Shown piece after piece: positions 16,873-23,183 of a stretch of DNA of 26,096 nucleotides. The notes under the pieces were generated by a model. That model saw nothing but the letters and a program-made list of their open reading frames with translations, was not told the origin of the DNA and searched no databases. Source of the DNA: an uncultured Oscillibacter sp. GTDB taxonomy: Bacteria; Bacillota; Clostridia; Oscillospirales; Oscillospiraceae. The stretch is taken from contig CAJUJW010000034.1 in NCBI GenBank assembly GCA_910586735.1, forward strand, positions 1 through 26,096, given 5' to 3'. The position numbers and the translations under genes are program-made. The first letter of the stretch is position 1, and each line of letters starts with the position of its first letter.

Positions 16873-17958
16873 ATGAAGCAATACAAGGTCGGCGTCATCG
16901 GCTGCACCGGCATGGTGGGCCAGCGCTTTGTCACTCTCTTGGAGAATCACCCCTGGTTTCAGCTGACGGCGGTGGCCGCCAGCGCCCGCAGCGCCGGGAA
17001 GACCTATGAGGAGGCCGCCGCCCCCCGGTGGGCCATGACCACCCCCATGCCGGAGGAGGCCAAGGGCCTGGTCGTCCTGGACGCGGAGGCCGACGCGGAG
17101 AAGCTGGCGTCCCAGGTGGACTTCTGCTTCTGTGCCGTGGACATGAAGAAGGAGGACATCCGGGCCCTGGAGGAGAAGTACGCCAAACTGGAATGCCCCG
17201 TGGTCTCCAACAACTCCGCCCACCGCTGGACGGACGACGTACCCATGGTGGTGCCGGAGATCAACGCGGACCATCTCTCCGTCATTGAGGCCCAGCGCAG
17301 GCGCCTGGGCACGAAGCGGGGCTTCATCGCCGTGAAGTCCAACTGCTCTCTCCAGAGCTACGTTCCCGCCCTCCATCCCCTGCTGAAGTACGGGATTGAC
17401 CGGGCTTTGGTGTGTACCTATCAGGCCATCTCCGGCGCGGGCAAGACCTTTGAGCGCTGGCCCGAGATGGTGGACAACTGCATCCCCTACATCGGCGGCG
17501 AGGAGGAAAAGAGCGAGCAGGAGCCCCTCAAGCTCTGGGGTAAAGTGGAGGGCGGCAAGATCGTCACCGCCGCCGGGCCCTCCATCACCGCCCAGTGCTT
17601 CCGGGTGGCCTGCCAGGACGGCCACATGGCCGCCGTCTTCGTGAAGTTCCAGGAGGGCAAGAAGCCCTCTATCGACCAGATCAAGGCCGACTGGGCCGCC
17701 TTCCGGGGCCCCGCCCAGGAGCTGAACCTCCCCTCCGCCCCCAAGCAGTTCCTCCACTACTTCGAGGAGCCCGACCGGCCCCAGACCCGCCTGGACCGGA
17801 TGCTGGAGAACGGCATGGCCGTCTCCCTGGGCCGTCTGCGGGAGGATACGCAGTACGATTACAAGTTCGTGGGCCTCAGCCACAACACCCTCCGGGGCGC
17901 GGCGGGCGGCGCGGTCCTCCTGGCCGAACTCCTCTGCGCCAAGGGTTACTTTTCTTGA
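16873..17958 (+). CDS. asd: aspartate-semialdehyde dehydrogenase, archaeal/fungal type
   Basis: A 361-residue enzyme reducing aspartyl phosphate to aspartate semialdehyde with NADPH, the branch point to lysine/diaminopimelate, threonine and methionine. Rossmann loop VIGCTGMVGQRF (8-19), catalytic Cys in VKSNCSLQSY (C158; more often PNCS), YQAISGAG (183-190), His in CQDGHMAAVFVKF (H251) and a C-terminal HNTLRGAAGGAVL. The overall pattern, including DRPQTRLDR near the end, fits the archaeal/fungal-like subfamily. The ATG at 16873 follows GGGAGGAGC by about 6 nt; an upstream in-frame ATG at 16813 lies in the 5' leader stem. The last codons and stop lie inside a dispersed repeat (17944-18030). 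Confidence 0.95.
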   Translation: MKQYKVGVIGCTGMVGQRFVTLLENHPWFQLTAVAASARSAGKTYEEAAAPRWAMTTPMPEEAKGLVVLDAEADAEKLASQVDFCFCAVDMKKEDIRALEEKYAKLECPVVSNNSAHRWTDDVPMVVPEINADHLSVIEAQRRRLGTKRGFIAVKSNCSLQSYVPALHPLLKYGIDRALVCTYQAISGAGKTFERWPEMVDNCIPYIGGEEEKSEQEPLKLWGKVEGGKIVTAAGPSITAQCFRVACQDGHMAAVFVKFQEGKKPSIDQIKADWAAFRGPAQELNLPSAPKQFLHYFEEPDRPQTRLDRMLENGMAVSLGRLREDTQYDYKFVGLSHNTLRGAAGGAVLLAELLCAKGYFS

Positions 17959-18030
17959 AAGAAAAGCAACCAAAAGAACTTTTGCTCGCTCTGGTAATCT
18001 GGTAATAGACCAAGCCTCTGCGACGGCAAC
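17944..18030 (+). repeat. dispersed hairpin-headed repeat, copy 1 (3' end of asd)
   Basis: It begins with a 13-bp inverted repeat (17944-17956 with 17959-17971, one A-C mismatch), then AAAAGAACTTTT, then GCTCGCTCTGGTAATCTGGT, a variable stretch and GCGACGGCAAC at 18020-18030. The same order and near-identical spacing recur in reverse complement at 25949-26037. The asd stop codon TGA (17956-17958) lies at the hairpin tip. No T-tract follows the hairpin, so it does not look like an ordinary terminator. Confidence 0.75.
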
Positions 18031-18056
18031 GTAGAATTGCAGTTCTGTCACCAAAG

Positions 18057-18093
18057 AAAAGGCTTGCCGTGAATCTGCGGCAAGCCTTTTCTC
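18057..18093 (+). terminator. terminator-like hairpin between asd and dapA
   Basis: 13-bp perfect stem (AAAAGGCTTGCCG / CGGCAAGCCTTTT) with an 8-nt loop, followed by CTCT. It lies 24 bp upstream of the dapA start and 9 bp before its ribosome binding site. It would end most asd transcripts, or act as an attenuator for dapA. I found no strong promoter between it and dapA. Confidence 0.7.
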
Positions 18094-18116
18094 TATCTAA
18101 GAAGGGAGATTTTACT

Positions 18117-19007
18117 GTGAAGCAAACACTCTTTACAGGATCTGCGGCGGCAATTGTTACGCCGTTTACGGAAACCGGGGTGGACTACGACGCCCTGGGA
18201 AAGCTGCTGGACTTCCAGCTGGAGAACGGAACGGACGCCATTGTGGTCTGCGGTACCACCGGCGAGGCCAGCACCATGACCTATGAGGAACGGGCGGAGA
18301 CCATCGCGTTCTGCGTCCGGCACGCGGGGGGCCGGGTTCCGGTTATCGCCGGGTCCGGGTCCAACTCCACGGAGAACGCCGTGACCCTCTCCCGGGAGGC
18401 GGAACGCCGCGGGGCGGACGGTCTGCTGGTGGTGACGCCCTACTACAACAAGGCTAGCCAGGCGGGGCTGATCCGCCACTATCAGACCATCGCCGCCGCG
18501 GTCTCCCTCCCGATTATCCTCTACAACGTCCCCTCCCGCACCGGGGTCTCCATCGCCCCGGAGACCTGCGCCGCCCTGGCGGAGGCGCCCAACATCGTTG
18601 GAATCAAGGAGGCGTCCGGGAACCTGGGGAACGTCCAGCGAATCCGGGCCCTCTGCCCCGAGGACTTCTCCATCTGGTCCGGCAACGACGACGAGACCGT
18701 CCCCATCTGCGCCCTGGGGGGCAAGGGGGTCATCTCCGTGGCGGCCAACGTCCTCCCGGCGGAGGTGCACCGGCTGACACAGCTGTGTCTCAAAAACGAC
18801 TTCGCCGCCGCCGGGAAATTGCAAGTACATTTAAAGGAGTTCTGCGACGCCATGTTCTGCGAGGTGAACCCCATCCCGGTGAAGACCGCCCTGTCCCTCC
18901 TGGGCTGGAGAGTTGGGGAACTGCGCTCTCCCCTGTGCCCGCCCAGCGGCGAGAACCTGGCCCGCATCAAGACCGTGCTGGCAAAGTACGGCCTCCCGGT
19001 GACATAA
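18117..19007 (+). CDS. dapA: 4-hydroxy-tetrahydrodipicolinate synthase
   Basis: A 296-residue class I aldolase condensing pyruvate with aspartate semialdehyde, first committed step to diaminopimelate and lysine. Motifs: GTTGEAST (46-53, with the catalytic Thr pair), VTPYYNKASQ (106-115), LYNVPSRTG (135-143; catalytic Tyr and Arg) and the Schiff-base Lys in NIVGIKEASGN (K164). The GTG at 18117 is chosen: AAGGGAG lies 8 nt upstream, and the product begins MKQTLFTGSAAAIVTPF as in the family. An in-frame ATG at 18069 is inside the preceding terminator hairpin. It follows asd, which makes its substrate. Confidence 0.96.
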   Translation: MKQTLFTGSAAAIVTPFTETGVDYDALGKLLDFQLENGTDAIVVCGTTGEASTMTYEERAETIAFCVRHAGGRVPVIAGSGSNSTENAVTLSREAERRGADGLLVVTPYYNKASQAGLIRHYQTIAAAVSLPIILYNVPSRTGVSIAPETCAALAEAPNIVGIKEASGNLGNVQRIRALCPEDFSIWSGNDDETVPICALGGKGVISVAANVLPAEVHRLTQLCLKNDFAAAGKLQVHLKEFCDAMFCEVNPIPVKTALSLLGWRVGELRSPLCPPSGENLARIKTVLAKYGLPVT

Positions 19008-19036
19008 AAAAACAGCCGCCCGAATGGGCGGCTGTT
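19004..19036. terminator. bidirectional terminator between dapA and the lipoprotein pair
   Basis: Perfect 11-bp stem (AACAGCCGCCC / GGGCGGCTGTT) with a GAAT loop. Read leftward it is followed by seven T residues, so it is strongest for the minus-strand lipoprotein genes; read rightward the tail is only TTCCCC. It starts immediately after the dapA stop. Confidence 0.85.
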
Positions 19037-19039
19037 CCC

Positions 19040-20155
19040 CTACGTCAGCGCCTCCCGGTAGTCCTCCAGCGCCTGTTCCAGGGCCGCGGAGTCGCTGTAA
19101 TCCACGTCCCCCAGGTCAATCTCATCCCAAACCGTGTTCACAAGTTCCCGCGCCCCGTCCAGATACCCGTGGACCTCCCGCAGAAAGGCGGCGATGGCCG
19201 GGATGTCGAAGCCCTCGTGAACGGGACTGCCGAAGTTAACGTCAAACTCCACAAGGTTCTCCCGGTAAATCACCGGCTCCCCTTCGGCGTCCAGGGAGAA
19301 AATCCGGTATTGGTAGGCGCGGTGCCCCTGCCCCGAACTCGGAACATATTGGAGCAGGTAAAACTCCCCGTCCAGCCGGAGAGCGTACAGGCTGTTCTGC
19401 CCGGCGTGCTGAACGGCGGCGTAATCCTCCCACAGGACCTTTTCCCCGTCCAGAACCCGGAGGGTAGAGTAGTCCCGCCCTGTTCCCGTCGCTCCTGGGA
19501 GCCAGATCGTCTCCAGCTCCACCCGCTCCAGCTCTCCGTCATGATTGAAGTCATAGCGCCCCAGATACTCATACGTCCGTTCCCGGGATTCCCCGGTGAC
19601 GCAGCCGCTGCTGTCCTCCCAGACACTGCACTGATAAAAGAGCTGCGGAGTCTGTTTCCAGTTCCAGCCCAGCGCCAAATCCAGACTGTTCTCGGACCGC
19701 CACACGCCCCAGGGCTCGTATTCCGGGAGGACGGTGGAGGTCTGGATGCCCGAACCGTCCGGCAGTATAAAATCCCACGCGGTCCAGCTCTCCGTCCCGA
19801 TGACGGTGATAAACCAGAGCTCTGAGGAAGACTGGGCCACGGCGGCAAAGCCGCTCTCCGGAGACCAGAGAACGGACTGCCGGTAGAACCCGATTCCCCT
19901 CCAGAGGACCTCCCCGGTCTCCGCGTCGGTGATTTCAAACCGTTCCGCCGGAGGATAGCCCATGCCGCAAAGGTCCTCTCCGCTTCCCGCGATCCGGGCC
20001 AGAAAGCGCCCGTCCGGGGACAGCGCCTCCCCCTCCAGAACGGCGGATTCCCCTTCCGCTGGGGCCGCCGGAGTCTCCGGGTCCGCCTGTCCGCAGGCCG
20101 CCAGCGTCAGAAACGCCAGAACAATCGGCAGTTTTTTCGACACACGTCTCATCAT
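19040..20155 (-). CDS. lipoprotein of unknown function, paralogue B
   Basis: A 371-residue exported lipoprotein: signal peptide with lipobox LAAC, lipidated Cys at 21. I recognise no named family. Visible: ALSPDGRF near 45, TGEVLW near 80 and LWSPESGFAAVA near 95, which resemble TolB/WD40-type beta-propeller strands; then WTAWDFILPDG and EPWGVWRSENSLDLALG. A DFNHDGELE loop near 215 resembles a calcium-binding DxNxDG loop. The end has VEFDVNF and IAAFLREVHGYLDGARELV. It is clearly alignable along its length with the upstream gene at 20159-21352. It starts 3 bp after that gene's stop (AGGAG at 20163-20167, inside the upstream gene), so the two are co-transcribed and probably translationally coupled. 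Confidence 0.8.
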   Translation of the reverse strand: MMRRVSKKLPIVLAFLTLAACGQADPETPAAPAEGESAVLEGEALSPDGRFLARIAGSGEDLCGMGYPPAERFEITDAETGEVLWRGIGFYRQSVLWSPESGFAAVAQSSSELWFITVIGTESWTAWDFILPDGSGIQTSTVLPEYEPWGVWRSENSLDLALGWNWKQTPQLFYQCSVWEDSSGCVTGESRERTYEYLGRYDFNHDGELERVELETIWLPGATGTGRDYSTLRVLDGEKVLWEDYAAVQHAGQNSLYALRLDGEFYLLQYVPSSGQGHRAYQYRIFSLDAEGEPVIYRENLVEFDVNFGSPVHEGFDIPAIAAFLREVHGYLDGARELVNTVWDEIDLGDVDYSDSAALEQALEDYREALT

Positions 20156-20158
20156 ATG

Positions 20159-21352
20159 CTAGCTCCTGACTTTCTCCCAATACGCCCCGATGGCCCGGAT
20201 ATTCTCCTCCAGGGATTTGCTCTCGTCGTAGAGCTCCTCCTCCGTCCAAAACTCCAGGTCGTCTTTGAACTCTGAGCCAGGGCCCCCGGTGCGGAAATTC
20301 CCGCCCTCCGTGGTCAACAGCAATTCACTGTCCTCCAAAAGGCCGTGGACCTCCTCCAGGAAGGCGGCGATTTCCTCCGGTTCGAAACGCTCGTGCATTT
20401 CGCTGAAGTTCATGTCGAAGTTCACGCTTCCCTCCCGGACTGTCTGCTCCTCGCCGGGCCCGCTCAGGGAAAAGAACTGGTATTCATAGGTGGCATATCC
20501 CTGGTACATGACGGGGAGATAACGGAGCAGGTAGTCCTCCCCCTCCACCCGGCAGGCGAAATAGGACCCCCAGCCCGGATGGCTCTCGTGGAGGGTCCGG
20601 CTCCAATAGAGGCGGTTGTCCGCCGTTCGGACCCGAAGCCCGTACCAGCCGGTTTTGCTTTGCTCCTCGCCGCCATAGACCGTCACCAGCTCCACAATTT
20701 CCGGCTCTCCGTCGTGGTCAAAGTCATAGCTGCCCGGCAGGGCCTCCCGGCTCTCCTCCCAGACGACCCCCTTGAGCTTCCCCTCCCGCGTCTCCACGGC
20801 GCAGGTGTAATACCTCTGTTCTCCGGCGTCGCCGCCCCGTCCGATGGTCAAATCCAAACTGCCCTCCGACTGCCACGCGCCCCAGGGCTCGTCATACGGC
20901 AGGAACGTATACTCTGGAATCGGGTTCCCGTCCGGCAGGGTAAAGTCCCAGCTGGTCCAGCCCTCCGTTTCGAAGACGGTGACGGCGCACCACGTCCGGG
21001 CGCTGTAAGCCAGGGCCAGAAAGCCCCCCTCCGGCGACCAGAGGGCGGACTGCCAGAGCCAGCCATGGTCCTGCCACAGCACCTCTCCCGTCTCCCGGTC
21101 TATGATTTGCAGATACTCCGGGGGTTGTATGCCGCTGACATACTCGCCGCTGGCCCCCTCGGCCCGGACCTCAAAGCGCCCGTCCGGCGAGACGGCCTCC
21201 CCCTCCACCTGGGCCACTGGCGTGGCGGCAATCATCGCCTCGTACTCGTCCGGTTCCTCCGGTTCCGCCGGCGGCGGTTCCGCCGTAGTCCCCGCCTGCC
21301 CGCAGCCCGCCAGCAGCGCCAGCAGCGCCAAAACACCCAGCAGCTTCCTCAT
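20159..21352 (-). CDS. lipoprotein of unknown function, paralogue A
   Basis: A 397-residue exported lipoprotein: lipobox LAGC, Cys at 17, then a Pro/Glu-rich linker (about 20-35). It shares with its downstream paralogue the order SPDGRF, TGEVLW, LWSPEGGFLALA, WTSWDFTLPDG, EPWGAWQSEGSLDLTIG, YDFDHDGEPEIVEL, VNFDMNF and IAAFLEEVHGLLEDSE. It has an additional acidic C-terminal extension (DDLEFWTEEELYDESKSLEE) that the paralogue lacks or has diverged in. No catalytic motif is apparent. The propeller-like repeats suggest a binding or sensing role at the cell surface; that is inference. The upstream ribosome binding site is weak and I could not identify a clear promoter. Confidence 0.8.
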   Translation of the reverse strand: MRKLLGVLALLALLAGCGQAGTTAEPPPAEPEEPDEYEAMIAATPVAQVEGEAVSPDGRFEVRAEGASGEYVSGIQPPEYLQIIDRETGEVLWQDHGWLWQSALWSPEGGFLALAYSARTWCAVTVFETEGWTSWDFTLPDGNPIPEYTFLPYDEPWGAWQSEGSLDLTIGRGGDAGEQRYYTCAVETREGKLKGVVWEESREALPGSYDFDHDGEPEIVELVTVYGGEEQSKTGWYGLRVRTADNRLYWSRTLHESHPGWGSYFACRVEGEDYLLRYLPVMYQGYATYEYQFFSLSGPGEEQTVREGSVNFDMNFSEMHERFEPEEIAAFLEEVHGLLEDSELLLTTEGGNFRTGGPGSEFKDDLEFWTEEELYDESKSLEENIRAIGAYWEKVRS

Positions 21353-21515
21353 ACCCTTCGCCCCTTATACATTTAATATAGTATCGTCAGTATAAATCCC
21401 CGCCGGGTTTGGCGTAATCTCAAAACGGTTACACTTCTTTACAAAGCGGTAACGCCCTCTTGGGTTCAGGTCCCCGGGGAGACACAAAATATAGGAATTA
21501 TTTCGCAAAAAAGTG
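21353..21515. other. intergenic region without a recognised gene
   Basis: The AT-richer stretch between the divergent lipoprotein and rpmG genes. I see no supported gene, tRNA or promoter for the leftward gene here, only short repeats (ATACTGACGATACTAT on the minus strand) near the lipoprotein start. Confidence 0.5.
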
Positions 21516-21544
21516 TTGACCTGGCCGGGAAGCTGTGCTATACT
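21516..21544 (+). promoter_or_regulatory. promoter of the rpmG-secE-nusG-rplKA operon
   Basis: -35 TTGACC (21516-21521), 17-bp spacer, -10 TATACT (21539-21544). Strong match; it predicts a 5' UTR of about 122 nt before rpmG. Confidence 0.8.
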
Positions 21545-21551
21545 CGGTCTT

Positions 21552-21655
21552 ACCTGTGAGCGGGGCTTTTTTGTTGCGCGCTTTTCGCTTTTCAAGCCGC
21601 GATAAACAGGTCCCGGCAGGGAGGCAGACGGCCTTCCCCGGAGGAGGGCTAATAT
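21552..21655 (+). promoter_or_regulatory. structured 5' leader of rpmG
   Basis: A long, apparently structured leader. ACCTGT (21552-21557) can pair with ACAGGT (21606-21611), enclosing GGCTT/AAGCC and a T6 run. A second stem-loop near 21618-21640 (GGGAGGC / GCCTTCCC) precedes GGAGGAGGG and the real ribosome binding site AAGGAGGTG. I recognise no Rfam family. Confidence 0.4.
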
Positions 21656-21672
21656 AAGGAGGTGCCGAAACA

Positions 21673-21822
21673 ATGCGAGTCAAAGTGACCCTGAGATGCA
21701 ACGAGTGCAAGCAGAGAAACTACAATACCATGAAGAACAAGAAAAACACACCGGACAAGCTGGAGCTGAACAAGTATTGCCGTTTCTGCCGGAAGCACAC
21801 GCTCCACAGCGAGACCAAATAA
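21673..21822 (+). CDS. rpmG: 50S ribosomal protein L33
   Basis: A 49-residue large-subunit protein starting MRVKVTLRCNECKQRNY and ending RFCRKHTLHSETK. It is the zinc-binding type with CNEC (9-12) and CRFC (36-39). It starts 9 nt after AAGGAGGTG and is followed 24 bp later by secE, the conserved bacterial order rpmG-secE-nusG. No tRNA-Trp gene lies between rpmG and secE, as it does in some relatives. Confidence 0.96.
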   Translation: MRVKVTLRCNECKQRNYNTMKNKKNTPDKLELNKYCRFCRKHTLHSETK

Positions 21823-21846
21823 TTGAGGAAAGGGCGTATTTGAAGA

Positions 21847-22056
21847 ATGGCAGAAGCGAAGAAAAAGGATCGCGGCCTTTGGTTCCGCGAAATGAAAAGC
21901 GAGCTGAAAAAAGTCGTTTGGCCCAACAAGCAGACGGTGGTCAAAAACACGGGCACGGTGCTTCTGTGCTCCGCCGTCATCGGCGCGTTTATCTGGGTGT
22001 TCGACTTTGTGTCTGTCTCCTTGGTTCAGATGATCCTGAGCGCCTTTGGCGCCTGA
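21847..22056 (+). CDS. secE: preprotein translocase subunit SecE
   Basis: A 69-residue single-span membrane protein of the minimal Gram-positive SecE type. A basic N-terminal amphipathic region contains the family motif FREMKSELKKVVWPNKQ (13-29). One transmembrane segment follows (about residues 38-62, VLLCSAVIGAFIWVFDFVSV). It clamps SecY in the Sec translocon. It ends 10 bp before the nusG start. Confidence 0.95.
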   Translation: MAEAKKKDRGLWFREMKSELKKVVWPNKQTVVKNTGTVLLCSAVIGAFIWVFDFVSVSLVQMILSAFGA

Positions 22057-22066
22057 GGAACGGAAG

Positions 22067-22591
22067 ATGGCAGACAGCGCGAAATGGTATGTCGTGCATA
22101 CCTACTCCGGCTATGAAAACGCCGTCAAAACCAGCATTGAAAAGCTCGTCACCGGGCGGAACATGGAGGACATGATCCTTCGGATGGAGATCCCCATGGA
22201 AAACGTCACGGAGATCACCGAAAGCGGCGCTTCCAAGGAAGTGGCCCGGAAGGTCTTCCCCGGCTACGTGCTGATTAAGATGATCATGACGGACGAAACC
22301 TGGCACCTGGTGCGGAACGTCCGGGGCGTCACCGGCTTCGTGGGCACCGCCAACAAGGCCATCCCCCTGACGGAGGAAGAGGTCCTGGCCATGGGCATGG
22401 AGAAGCACGAAATCGTCGTCAAGTACGGCTTGGGAGACCACGTGCGGATCATGGACGGCCCGCTGGCCAGCTTCACCGGCGTGGTGGAGGAGATCGAGCC
22501 GGAGAAAAACCGGGTCAGCGTCATGGTTTCCATGTTCGGCCGGGAGACCCCGGTGGACCTGGAGCTGGATCAGGTCGAAGTTTTGAACTGA
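22067..22591 (+). CDS. nusG: transcription termination/antitermination factor NusG
   Basis: A 174-residue RNA polymerase-binding factor. The N-terminal NGN domain begins KWYVVHTYSGYENAVK and includes KVFPGYVLIKM and VRNVRGVTGFVG. The C-terminal KOW domain is GDHVRIMDGPLASFTGVVEEI to about residue 170. ATG 22067 (MADSAKWY) is chosen: it follows GAGGAACGGAAG and matches the family N terminus; an in-frame ATG at 22046 would overlap secE. Confidence 0.97.
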   Translation: MADSAKWYVVHTYSGYENAVKTSIEKLVTGRNMEDMILRMEIPMENVTEITESGASKEVARKVFPGYVLIKMIMTDETWHLVRNVRGVTGFVGTANKAIPLTEEEVLAMGMEKHEIVVKYGLGDHVRIMDGPLASFTGVVEEIEPEKNRVSVMVSMFGRETPVDLELDQVEVLN

Positions 22592-22610
22592 GCCGCGCGC
22601 ACGCGCGCAG

Positions 22611-22646
22611 GTGGGAGGGACGAGAGGAACCGTCCCGCCGAACCAC
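22611..22646 (+). promoter_or_regulatory. candidate L1-binding leader element before rplK
   Basis: Outer stem GTGG (22611-22614) / CCAC (22643-22646), inner stem GGGACG (22617-22622) / CGTCCC (22631-22636), with an asymmetric internal loop GA on the 5' side and GCCGAA on the 3' side. The same plan recurs before rplA. The 2x6 loop resembles the known ribosomal protein L1 mRNA site; assignment by memory of that motif, not by search. Confidence 0.5.
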
Positions 22647-22673
22647 ATTTTTAATCGTAGGAGGTGCCGCTCC

Positions 22674-23099
22674 ATGGCACAGAAGATCACTGGTTATGTA
22701 AAGCTGCAAATCCCCGCGGGCAAGGCGACGCCCGCTCCCCCCGTGGGCCCCGCTCTGGGCCAGCACGGCGTGAACATCGCCGCCTTTACCAAAGAATTCA
22801 ACGAACGCACCAAAAACGACGCGGGCATGATTATCCCCGTGGTCATCACGGTGTACGCGGACCGCTCCTTCTCCTTCATCACCAAGACGCCCCCGGCGGC
22901 GGTGCTGATCAAGAAAGAGTGCAACATTGAGTCCGGCTCCGGCGTCCCCAACAAAACCAAGGTGGCCACCATCTCCAAGGCCAGCATCCAGAAGATTGCC
23001 GAAATCAAGATGCGGGACCTGAACGCCGCCAACCTGGAGTCTGCCATGAGCATGATCGCCGGGACCTGCCGGTCCATGGGCGTTATCGTCGGCGACTGA
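22674..23099 (+). CDS. rplK: 50S ribosomal protein L11
   Basis: A 141-residue protein of the GTPase-associated centre. The N-terminal hallmark PAGKATPAPPVGPALGQHGVNI (16-37) and the C-terminal rRNA-binding domain with KIAEIKMRDLNAANLESAM are intact. ATG 22674 follows TAGGAGGTG by about 7 nt and gives MAQKITGYVKLQ; an in-frame ATG at 22611 would translate the leader hairpin. It is separated from nusG by an 82-bp leader. Confidence 0.97.
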   Translation: MAQKITGYVKLQIPAGKATPAPPVGPALGQHGVNIAAFTKEFNERTKNDAGMIIPVVITVYADRSFSFITKTPPAAVLIKKECNIESGSGVPNKTKVATISKASIQKIAEIKMRDLNAANLESAMSMIAGTCRSMGVIVGD

Positions 23100-23136
23100 C
23101 CAATATTCTAAGAGCGGCCGGATCGCCGCTCCATAC

Positions 23137-23166
23137 AGTGGGAGGATTCCGTTCCGAAGAACCACT
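23137..23166 (+). promoter_or_regulatory. candidate L1-binding leader element before rplA
   Basis: Outer stem AGTGG (23137-23141) / CCACT (23162-23166), inner stem GGA (23144-23146) / TCC (23153-23155), internal loop GA opposite GAAGAA. It has the same layout as the element before rplK. A separate 7-bp hairpin (GAGCGGC / GCCGCTC, about 23112-23131) precedes it. The rplA ribosome binding site GAGGAGGAAG begins a few bases downstream. Confidence 0.45.
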
Positions 23167-23183
23167 ATGAGGAGGAAGTAACA

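Noticed and set aside
18069..18116. ATG start for dapA at 18069
   Set aside because: It lies at the loop of the terminator-like hairpin 18057-18090 with no ribosome binding site. GTG 18117 has a good one and matches the DapA N terminus.
21455..21500. tRNA-like T-arm (GGGTTCAGGTCCC) upstream of rpmG
   Set aside because: Only the T-loop-like string is present; acceptor, D and anticodon arms do not form and the flanking T-stem bases do not pair. It is not a tRNA or a convincing attachment site.
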